NCBI RefSeq assembly: GCF_014196055.1 | Contig: NZ_JACICY010000011.1 | Span: 25,216-89,215, forward strand | DNA length: 64,000 nucleotides | Reading direction: 5' to 3' | DNA from: Novosphingobium hassiacum | GTDB lineage: Bacteria > Pseudomonadota > Alphaproteobacteria > Sphingomonadales > Sphingomonadaceae | Shown here: positions 57,259-64,000 of the stretch, one piece after another | Position numbering within the stretch: position 1 is the stretch's first letter | Layout of the letters: each line of letters starts with the position of its first letter | Made by a program: the position numbers and the translations under genes | The notes under the pieces: generated by a model | The model's input: only the letters and a program-made list of their open reading frames with translations | Databases searched by the model: none | What the model was told of the DNA's origin: nothing

Positions 57259-59769
57259 GTGAACGCGCCCACAACATTGATGGAAGAGGACCGGTCCGCC
57301 AGCGTGCGTCCCCACTTGCGCGAACGCCTCGTGGTGATCGGCAACGGCATGGCCGGATGCCGCGCGGTCGAAGAAATCCTGGCCCGCGACCCCAACCGGT
57401 TCGATGTAACGATCTTCGGTGCCGAGCCGCGCGTGAACTACAATCGCATCATGCTCTCGCCGGTGCTGTCTGGTGAAAAGGCGTTCGAAGACATCATCAT
57501 CAACGGCGACGATTGGTACGCCGAAAACGCGATCACGCTCGTTGCTGGCGATCCCGTTGTTTCGATCGACCGCGCCACGAAAACCGTCGTGGCAAAGTCA
57601 GGTCGCGTTGAGCCCTACGACCGCCTGCTGATCGCCACCGGTTCCGATCCGTTCATCATTCCGGTGCCGGGCAAGGACCTGGCAGGCGTGGTCACTTTCC
57701 GCGATCTGGATGATGTCGACAAGATGCTGAGCGCCGCCGAAAAGGGCGGCAGCGCAGTGGTGATCGGCGGTGGCCTGCTCGGGCTTGAGGCAGCGCATGG
57801 CCTCTCGCTTCGCGGCATGAAGGTCGCCGTCGTTCACCTGATGCCGACGCTGATGGAGCGTCAACTCGACGAAGCCGCGGGCTACCTGCTCAAGACCGAA
57901 CTGGAGCGGCGCGGCCAGACCATCGTGACAGGCGGCGACACTGCCGAAATCGTCGGGCGCGATGGCCATGTTTCGGCGGTGCGCCTCAAGGATGGGCGTG
58001 AATTCGCCGCCGACATCGTGGTCATGGCCGTGGGTATCCGTCCCGGCACCACGCTTGCCAGGGCGGCGGGCCTTGAGGTCGAGCGCGGCATCGTCGTGGA
58101 CGATCACATGGTCACCAGCGATCCTGCGGTCATGGCGGTGGGCGAATGCGTCCAGCATCGCGGTAACTGCTACGGCCTTGTCGCACCGCTGTGGGACATG
58201 TGCCGCGCGCTGGCCGATCAAGCCTGCGAACAGCCTTCAGGCTACGAAGGGTCGGTGACTTCTACCAAGCTGAAGGTATCAGGCATCGACCTGTTCTCGG
58301 CAGGCGACTTTTCCGGCGGTGACGGTGCGGAAGACATCGTCATGCGCGATGCTTCGCGCGGGCTGTACAAACGCGTGGTGGTCAGGGACAACAAGCTAGT
58401 CGGCGCGGTGCTCTATGGCGATACCGCTGATGGGTCGTGGTACTTCGATCTCCTGCGCAAGGGCGAGGATATTTCCGACATTCGAGAGGCGCTGATCTTC
58501 GGCCAGGCTTTCGCTTCCGGGGGCGCCTTGCTGGACCCTAATGCCGCCGTTGCAGCACTTTCAGACGACGCAGAAATCTGCGGCTGCAACGGCGTTACCA
58601 AGGGCAAGGTCGTTGCCACGATCAACGGGGGCGCATGCAGCCTCGATGCGGTGCGCAGCACCTGCAAGGCTTCGGCCAGCTGCGGCAGCTGCACCGGGCT
58701 TGTCGAAAGCCTGCTGGCGTCGACGCTTGGCGGTGCGGTTCAGTCCGGCCCCAAGACGATGTGCAAATGCACCAGCTTCAGCCATGACGATGTGCGCCGC
58801 CTGATCCTCGAGAAAGATCTGCGCGCGATCCCGCAGGTCTTGCAGGAACTGCACTGGACCACGCCCGATGGCTGCTCATCATGCCGTCCCGCCCTCAATT
58901 ACTATCTGCTCTGCGCGTGGCCGGGCGAATATGTCGACGATCAGAAAAGCCGCTTCGTGAACGAGCGGATGCACGCCAACATTCAGAAAGACGGCACTTA
59001 TTCGGTGGTCCCGCGCATGTGGGGTGGGCTCACCAACCCCAGGGAATTGCGCGCGATCGCAGATGTGGTCGAAAAATACAACGCGCCGATGGTTAAGGTC
59101 ACCGGCGGTCAGCGGCTCGACATTTTCGGGATCAAGAAAGAGGACCTTCCCGCCGTATGGGCCGACCTCAACGCGGCCGGAATGGTCTCGGGCCACGCTT
59201 ACGGCAAGTCACTGCGTACGGTGAAGACGTGCGTCGGGTCCGAATGGTGCCGCTTCGGCACGCAGGACTCGACCGGGCTTGGCGTGAAGCTGGAACGGAT
59301 GACCTGGGGGTCATGGATGCCGCACAAGTTCAAGATCGCAGTCAGCGGCTGCCCGCGCAACTGCGCGGAAGCCACGATCAAGGACTTCGGCGTCGTCTGC
59401 GTGGATTCAGGCTACGAACTGCACGTTGGCGGCAACGGCGGGATCAAGGTCCGCGCGACCGATTTTCTGTGCAAGGTAATCACTGAAGACGAAGCAATGG
59501 AACTCTGTGCTGCGTTCATTCAGCTCTATCGCGAACAGGCGCATTACCTTGAACGAACCGCACCGTGGATCGAGCGCGTCGGACTTGATCATATCAAAGC
59601 CGGACTGTTTGATCAGCCTGACACGGTAAAGCGTCTCGCGGCCAGATTCCGGTATTCCCAGACCTTCTGTCAGGATGATCCGTGGGCACAGCGCGTTGCA
59701 GGTGAGGATGCCGATTTGCACCAGCATATGGCGCAAGTTCGTCCGCTTCAATTGGAGGCCGCACAATGA
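57259..59769 (+). CDS. nirB: NADH-dependent nitrite reductase large subunit NirB
   Basis: The 836-residue enzyme begins at GTG 57259, after AAGGAAAA and the leader terminator. An FAD/NADH oxidoreductase half (about 18-400, VVIGNGMAGCRAVEEIL, VVIGGGLLGLEAAHGL) is followed by BFD-like [2Fe-2S] cysteines (CGCNGVTKG and SCGSCTG) and a second Cys region (CKCTSFSH, CSSCRPAL). The sulfite/nitrite reductase half binds siroheme and [4Fe-4S] via CVGSEWCRFG and CPRNCAEA. It reduces nitrite to ammonium with NirD. It overlaps nirD by 4 bp. Confidence 0.95.
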   Translation: MNAPTTLMEEDRSASVRPHLRERLVVIGNGMAGCRAVEEILARDPNRFDVTIFGAEPRVNYNRIMLSPVLSGEKAFEDIIINGDDWYAENAITLVAGDPVVSIDRATKTVVAKSGRVEPYDRLLIATGSDPFIIPVPGKDLAGVVTFRDLDDVDKMLSAAEKGGSAVVIGGGLLGLEAAHGLSLRGMKVAVVHLMPTLMERQLDEAAGYLLKTELERRGQTIVTGGDTAEIVGRDGHVSAVRLKDGREFAADIVVMAVGIRPGTTLARAAGLEVERGIVVDDHMVTSDPAVMAVGECVQHRGNCYGLVAPLWDMCRALADQACEQPSGYEGSVTSTKLKVSGIDLFSAGDFSGGDGAEDIVMRDASRGLYKRVVVRDNKLVGAVLYGDTADGSWYFDLLRKGEDISDIREALIFGQAFASGGALLDPNAAVAALSDDAEICGCNGVTKGKVVATINGGACSLDAVRSTCKASASCGSCTGLVESLLASTLGGAVQSGPKTMCKCTSFSHDDVRRLILEKDLRAIPQVLQELHWTTPDGCSSCRPALNYYLLCAWPGEYVDDQKSRFVNERMHANIQKDGTYSVVPRMWGGLTNPRELRAIADVVEKYNAPMVKVTGGQRLDIFGIKKEDLPAVWADLNAAGMVSGHAYGKSLRTVKTCVGSEWCRFGTQDSTGLGVKLERMTWGSWMPHKFKIAVSGCPRNCAEATIKDFGVVCVDSGYELHVGGNGGIKVRATDFLCKVITEDEAMELCAAFIQLYREQAHYLERTAPWIERVGLDHIKAGLFDQPDTVKRLAARFRYSQTFCQDDPWAQRVAGEDADLHQHMAQVRPLQLEAAQ

Positions 59770-60107
59770 TCGGCGATTGGCTCGATATCGGTCCGGTAGA
59801 CCAGATCACACCCGGCACTGCGCGCACTTTGCCCGTGCTGGGCGGCGATGAAATCGCGGTGTTCCGCACGCAGGCCAATGAATTCTACGCGCTGATCAAC
59901 AAGTGCCCCCACAAGCAGGGGCCGCTTTCGCAGGGGATCGTTCACGGCAATGTCGTGGCGTGTCCGCTCCACAACTGGAACATCTCGCTGAAGACCGGAG
60001 AAGCGTTGGGCGAGGACAAAGGTTGCGTGCCGACGATCCCGCTGCGGGTGGACGCCGGGCGGATTTACCTGTTGCGCTCCGCCGTTGTGGGCAAGCGCGC
60101 GGCGTGA
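59766..60107 (+). CDS. nirD: Nitrite reductase small subunit NirD
   Basis: The 113-residue Rieske-fold subunit keeps both ligand pairs: C-P-H in NKCPHKQGPLSQG (about 45-57) and C-P-L-H in VACPLHNWN (about 63-71), so it may bind a [2Fe-2S] cluster, unlike the E. coli NirD, which lacks these residues. It partners NirB in NADH-dependent nitrite reduction. Its ATG overlaps the nirB stop and its TGA overlaps the nasA GTG (GTGA at 60104-60107). Confidence 0.92.
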   Translation: MIGDWLDIGPVDQITPGTARTLPVLGGDEIAVFRTQANEFYALINKCPHKQGPLSQGIVHGNVVACPLHNWNISLKTGEALGEDKGCVPTIPLRVDAGRIYLLRSAVVGKRAA

Positions 60108-62617
60108 AAGAGGTCCGTACCACTTGCGCCTATTGCGGGGTCGGCTGCGGCATTCGCGCCACGGTGACGGGGGCACGGTCGGTCACGATCAAGGGTGATG
60201 CGGTCCATCCCGCCAACTTTGGCAAGTTGTGTTCCAAGGGCACGCACCTTGGCGAAACGGTAGGCCTGGAAGGGCGGTTGCTGCACCCGATGCTGGGCGA
60301 TCAGCAAGTCAGCTGGGATACTGCGCTTGAGGCCGTCGCGGATAAAATGCGCGATTGCATCGAACGCCACGGGCCGGACAGCGTGGCGTTCTACGTCTCG
60401 GGGCAACTGCTGACCGAAGACTACTATGCTGCCAACAAGCTTATGAAGGGCTTCGTCGGCAGCGCCAACATTGATACCAATTCACGCCTGTGCATGGCCA
60501 GCGCCGTGGCAGCACATACCAGAGCCTTTGGCGAAGACATCGTGCCCGTCACATATGACGATCTCGACGAGGCGGACCTGATCCTGCTGGTGGGCTCGAA
60601 TACCGCATGGTGTCACCCTGTGATCTGGCAGCGGATCGAAGCAGCACGTGAAGCGCGTGGCACGAAGATCGTGGTGATCGATCCGCGCCGGACCGAAACT
60701 GCCGAACAAGCAGACTTGCACGTGCCCGTCCTGCCCGATGGCGACGTGGCTTTGTTCGGTGCGCTGCTGGACGACATGGTCCGGCGAGGGCTGGCGCCAG
60801 GCGATGATCACTCCAGCGAGCATGGTGTGTCGCCTGACGTTTTCGCCGCTCTGGCCGACATCGTGGCTGAAAATCCGCGCATGGTTACGGTTTTCTCGAT
60901 GGGCGCAAACCAGTCAGTTGCGGGCACCGACAAGGGCAACGCCATCATCAACCTGCATATCGCCACAGGCCGCATCAACGCGCCGGGCATGGGACCATTT
61001 TCGATGACCGGACAGCCCAATGCGATGGGTGGGCGCGAGGTGGGCGGGCTTGCCAACATGCTGGCATGCCATCTCGGATTTTCGAACGCAGAGCGCACCG
61101 ATGTCGCTGCATTCTGGCAGACCGATCGACTGAGCGCCGCGCCGGGACTCAAGGCCGTAGACATGTTCCGTGCCGTGCACGAAGGCCGCATCAAGTTCCT
61201 GTGGGTGATGGCCACGAACCCGGCCGTATCGATGCCCGACGCGGGCTTTGTGCGCGAGGCACTGGCGCGGTGTGAAACAGTGGTCGTGTCCGATGTCATC
61301 GCAGATACCGATACCGCCAGGTTTGCGCACATCCGCCTGCCCGCGCTCGGCTGGGGTGAAAAGGACGGGACGGTTACGAATTCCGAACGTCGGATCAGTC
61401 GCCAGCGCGCGCTGTTCGCCGCACCCGGAGAAGCGCGCGCCGACTGGTCCATCATCGCCGATGTGGCCGCACGACTGGGCCACGGCGATGCTTTTGCGTG
61501 GCAGTCTGCGGCAGGCGTGTTTCGCGAATATGCTGCAATGACTGCGCTTGCGGTAAAGCACGGAAAAGTGCTCAACCTTACGGCCAAGGCCGCAGTTTCC
61601 GACGCCGAATATGAGGCAATGGAGCCGTTTATCTGGGGTGGCCGTCATCCGATGGCGGGGCGCGAGATGCGGCACGTTTCGGTGGAAGCGCGCAAGCGCG
61701 CGTTCGATCCCGATTTCCCTCTGCGGCTGAACACCGGACGCTATCGCGATCAGTGGCACACCATGACGCGCACCGGCCTGGCGCCAACTTTGTCGCAGCA
61801 TCGGCGCGAGCCATTGCTCGAAGTGCATCCCGCCGATGCGGTGGCAGCGGGCGTCGTACATGGCGCTTTGGCGATGGTGATGACCGCCAGTGGCCAATCG
61901 ACTTTCCGCGTCTGTGTCACCGATGCACAGGCGCGGGGCCAGGCGTTCGTACCAATGCATTGGACCGATGCGATGGCTAGCGGAGGCCGCGGCAATCTCC
62001 TGCTCGATCAGGCTGTCGATCCCATATCGGGCCAACCCGGCTTCAAGGACAATGCCTGCCGAATAGCGCCGGTGCCAAGCGAATGGCGCGCATTCCTGGT
62101 GAGCGCAGAGGCCGTGACGCCGTCCGGTCTGGTGTGGTGGAGCCGATCACGCGTCGCAGGTGGTTGGTTGCACGAACTGGCGGGCAATGGCGCGGTGGAT
62201 GCCGAGGCTTTGTTGCCTCATGGCGACCGGGTGGAAGCGGTTGATCTGGTGCGCGGCATGCGGCGCGTGGCCGTGCTTGATGGCGACGGCGCGTTTGCTG
62301 CCGGGCTTTACGTCACGCGCGGCGGGCAATTGCCGGACCGCGATTGGATCGCCGGCCAGTTAGGCAGTGCTCTCTTGCCGGTGCCAGAAATGCTCGCCGC
62401 CCGGCCCAGCACACCTGCGCCTGATCGCGGTGCAATGGTCTGCGTGTGTCACGGCATCGGCGCAAACCAGATCTTGGCTGCGATTGAGAGCGGCGCGGGC
62501 ACCGTCGCTGCAGTTGGCCAAGCGTGCGCGGCCGGCACCAATTGCGGGTCCTGCCGACCGGCTATCGCCCGACTGCTGCGCACATCGAACGAAGAACTGA
62601 CGGAGATGGCACAATGA
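60104..62617 (+). CDS. nasA: Assimilatory nitrate reductase catalytic subunit NasA
   Basis: The 837-residue molybdoenzyme starts at GTG 60104. An N-terminal [4Fe-4S] motif C8-x2-C11-x3-C15-x27-C43 is followed by the Mo-bisMGD domains, with the probable Mo-ligand Cys in NSRLCMASAV (about 130). A C-terminal BFD-like [2Fe-2S] domain (about 780-830) has CVCHGIGAN and CGSCRPAI. Cytosolic, no Tat signal. It reduces nitrate to nitrite in the same operon as NirBD. Electrons may come by way of NirB or a ferredoxin-type partner; a separate NasB gene is not seen. Confidence 0.95.
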   Translation: MKEVRTTCAYCGVGCGIRATVTGARSVTIKGDAVHPANFGKLCSKGTHLGETVGLEGRLLHPMLGDQQVSWDTALEAVADKMRDCIERHGPDSVAFYVSGQLLTEDYYAANKLMKGFVGSANIDTNSRLCMASAVAAHTRAFGEDIVPVTYDDLDEADLILLVGSNTAWCHPVIWQRIEAAREARGTKIVVIDPRRTETAEQADLHVPVLPDGDVALFGALLDDMVRRGLAPGDDHSSEHGVSPDVFAALADIVAENPRMVTVFSMGANQSVAGTDKGNAIINLHIATGRINAPGMGPFSMTGQPNAMGGREVGGLANMLACHLGFSNAERTDVAAFWQTDRLSAAPGLKAVDMFRAVHEGRIKFLWVMATNPAVSMPDAGFVREALARCETVVVSDVIADTDTARFAHIRLPALGWGEKDGTVTNSERRISRQRALFAAPGEARADWSIIADVAARLGHGDAFAWQSAAGVFREYAAMTALAVKHGKVLNLTAKAAVSDAEYEAMEPFIWGGRHPMAGREMRHVSVEARKRAFDPDFPLRLNTGRYRDQWHTMTRTGLAPTLSQHRREPLLEVHPADAVAAGVVHGALAMVMTASGQSTFRVCVTDAQARGQAFVPMHWTDAMASGGRGNLLLDQAVDPISGQPGFKDNACRIAPVPSEWRAFLVSAEAVTPSGLVWWSRSRVAGGWLHELAGNGAVDAEALLPHGDRVEAVDLVRGMRRVAVLDGDGAFAAGLYVTRGGQLPDRDWIAGQLGSALLPVPEMLAARPSTPAPDRGAMVCVCHGIGANQILAAIESGAGTVAAVGQACAAGTNCGSCRPAIARLLRTSNEELTEMAQ

Positions 62618-63429
62618 CCGATTTCCCCGCAGGCATGGTCTGGCTGGTTGGCGCAGGTCCGGGCGACCCCGAACTTCTGACGCGCAAGGCCGAACGACTG
62701 ATCCGCACCGCCACGGTGGTCTTTCACGACGCTCTGGTCGGTCCCGAAGTGCTCGACATGGTGCCGCAAGCCGCGCGCCTGGTTCATGTTGGCAAGCGCT
62801 CGGGGCGGCATTCGAAAGATCAGCGAACGATCGACCGGATGATCGTTGACGCAGCACTGCGTGGCGAACGCGTGGTGCGGCTGAAGGGCGGTGATCCCTC
62901 GATCTTCGGCCGTGCGACCGAGGAGCTTGAGGCCTGTCGTCTGGCGGGTGTACCGGTGAAAGTATGTCCCGGCGTAACGGCGGCCAGCGCAGCGGCTGCA
63001 AGCATGGGCCTGTCGCTCACCCTGCGCGGGCTGGCGCGAAAGCTGGTGTTTGTGACGGCGCATGCGCGTGCTGGCGAGGAACTGGACCTCGATTGGCAGG
63101 CCTTGGCTGATCCCGATGCGACGTTGGCTATCTACATGGGCAAAGCGGCGGCAGGGACAATCTCTCGCAGTTTGATACGGGCAGGATTGGCGCCTGAGAC
63201 GCCCGTCACTCTGGTCGAATCTGCGAGCTTGCCGCAGGAACGCCAATTCCATTCACGGCTCGACCTGCTGCCACTCGCGGCGCGCACCGCGCTGGGCGAA
63301 GGCCCTGCGCTGCTGTTGATTGGCAGAGCCATGCAGCGTGCAGCGCCTGCTGGAGAATATCCCCCGCCTAAACACGTTCGACAGAAGCAATATGCCAAGC
63401 TGGCCGATCAAAGCGCCAAGGCTGTTTAG
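62614..63429 (+). CDS. cobA: Uroporphyrinogen-III C-methyltransferase
   Basis: The 271-residue SAM-dependent methyltransferase makes precorrin-2, the precursor of the siroheme needed by NirB. Signatures: VWLVGAGPGDPELLTRKA (about 9-26), VRLKGGDPSIFGRATEE (about 88-104) and GVTAASAAAASMGLSLTLR (about 122-140). It lacks the CysG dehydrogenase/ferrochelatase part, so it is the SUMT-only form. ATG 62614 overlaps the nasA stop (ATGA). It ends the nitrate operon. Confidence 0.94.
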   Translation: MTDFPAGMVWLVGAGPGDPELLTRKAERLIRTATVVFHDALVGPEVLDMVPQAARLVHVGKRSGRHSKDQRTIDRMIVDAALRGERVVRLKGGDPSIFGRATEELEACRLAGVPVKVCPGVTAASAAAASMGLSLTLRGLARKLVFVTAHARAGEELDLDWQALADPDATLAIYMGKAAAGTISRSLIRAGLAPETPVTLVESASLPQERQFHSRLDLLPLAARTALGEGPALLLIGRAMQRAAPAGEYPPPKHVRQKQYAKLADQSAKAV

Positions 63430-63552
63430 AGCGACCAGACCGCCAATGGCCTGAACGAAGGGCAAATATACGAGGTCTCGCCAAGACAGTTTCCATTTCA
63501 GATCATTGCGACCTACGTGCCAAGAGTTGCACGCCCTGTTTCAAGGATTGTC

Positions 63553-63911
63553 ATGTCACCCGTCCGCGCAGCAAGTTTCGCCCGTATCGCCTTGGGTCAT
63601 GTGACACGTCCTTATCCACACAAGGCCGACCATGTCATGGCAGCAGAAACGGATGGCTACAGTCTGCAGCAAATGCATCCCATCTTTTTCGGCAGCTACG
63701 ACTGGCATAGCTGCGTCCATGGCTATTGGCTGCTCGCCCGCATCCGACAGCTATACCCCGAGCTGCCGGAGGCTTCGGCGATTGACGCGTTGTTCGCCGA
63801 TGCCTTTACCTCTGACAAGGTGGAGGCAGAGCGCGCATATCTGGATCGTCCAGCAGCGCGCACATTTGAGCGGCCCTATGGCTGGGCTTGGTTGTTGATG
63901 CTGCATGGACT
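63553..63911 (+). pseudogene. DUF2891 family gene truncated by an insertion sequence
   Basis: From ATG 63553 (MSPVRAASFARIALGHVTRPYP) the frame matches the N-terminal third of DUF2891 proteins, including HPIFFGSYDWHSCVHGYWLL (in part) and FERPYGWAWLLML, where His and Trp residues are conserved. Family members are about 330 residues long. Here the match stops after about 119 codons at 63911, where sequence typical of an IS3-type end begins; the frame then runs into unrelated residues and stops at 63987. The 3' part presumably lies beyond the IS, outside the window. Confidence 0.75.
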
Positions 63912-64000
63912 TGTAACGGTTTTGCGCCGGTCACCTGAGCGTTTTAAGCTCGCAGCAGGAGATCGACGAGATGATCAAGCATACTGAAGAGTTCAAGCAG
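63912..64000 (+). mobile_element. Left end of an IS3-type insertion sequence (partial)
   Basis: At 63912 the DNA changes to TGTAACGGTTTTGCGCCGG, which begins with the TG typical of IS3-family inverted repeats. A transposase reading frame starts 59 bp further on. The insertion breaks the DUF2891 gene. The right end, target duplication and the exact boundary are outside the window or unverified. Confidence 0.65.
63971..64000 (+). CDS. IS3-family transposase OrfA, first ten codons
   Basis: ATG 63971 opens MIKHTEEFKQ at the window edge, the usual start of IS3-family OrfA proteins (helix-turn-helix, DDE transposase partner). AGGAG lies 9 nt upstream. Only ten codons are visible, so the subgroup cannot be set. 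Confidence 0.6.
   Translation, partial: MIKHTEEFKQ

Noticed and set aside
1..64000. CRISPR arrays or rRNA genes
   Set aside because: No regularly spaced repeats of CRISPR type and no rRNA-like sequence were seen.

Overview
The window is high-GC alphaproteobacterial DNA, most likely from the Sphingomonadales (Novosphingobium/Sphingomonas-like). Support: an EcfG-NepR-PhyR general stress response locus, several TonB-dependent receptors, class I PHA synthase with phasin, a NasT/NasS nitrate module, and a paired inverted repeat of a kind I recognise from sphingomonad genomes. The genus cannot be fixed from the sequence alone.

Layout. (1) About 1-8690: right-hand part of an integrated phage-like element, all on the minus strand. 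It runs from a tyrosine integrase through small hypotheticals, an AlpA-type regulator with a palindromic operator, a chain of overlapping tiny genes, a DnaB-N/RepA-type helicase followed by iteron-like repeats, a DUF6441 tail protein, and a tape-measure-like protein cut by the left edge. (2) 8689-12561: iron-uptake group (PepSY membrane protein, TonB receptor, DUF2946 protein). (3) 12787-23953: hybrid histidine kinase, ppk-ppx, then a divergent TonB receptor and nucleotide pyrophosphatase/phosphodiesterase pair with a candidate Pho box. (4) 23978-30539: housekeeping genes (LOG protein, thiD, DUF1272, glmM, SDF-family symporter, Fe-SOD, AI-2E family transporter). (5) 30675-36348: general stress response locus with ecfG, nepR, a CHASE/HisKA_2 kinase, phyR, two single-domain response regulators, a Crp/Fnr regulator, and an apparently unannotated sRNA of about 90 nt resembling Caulobacter GsrN. 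Four EcfG-type promoters (GGAAC-N16/17-CGTT) precede nepR-ecfG, phyR, the sRNA and one response regulator. (6) 36376-48987: acetyltransferase-like protein, desaturase, lptFG, clpS, phasin and phaC, aminotransferase, crotonase, RNB ribonuclease. (7) 49071-63429: tRNA-Cys, then a complete assimilatory nitrate regulon (nasT-nasS, nrtA-nrtB-nrtCD fusion, porin, nirB-nirD-nasA-cobA). Two leader attenuators sit in front of nrtA and nirB, each with two A1/G4 hexaloop hairpins and an overlapping intrinsic terminator. (8) Right edge: a DUF2891 gene cut by an IS3-type insertion sequence.

How it works together. The nitrate block is self-contained: NasS senses nitrate and releases NasT, and NasT would let polymerase read through both leaders. 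NrtABC imports nitrate, NasA reduces it to nitrite, NirBD reduces nitrite to ammonium, and CobA supplies the siroheme precursor. The stress locus contains the whole partner-switch circuit plus likely direct EcfG outputs. The phosphate-related genes (ppk-ppx, receptor, phosphodiesterase) may form a phosphate-starvation group.
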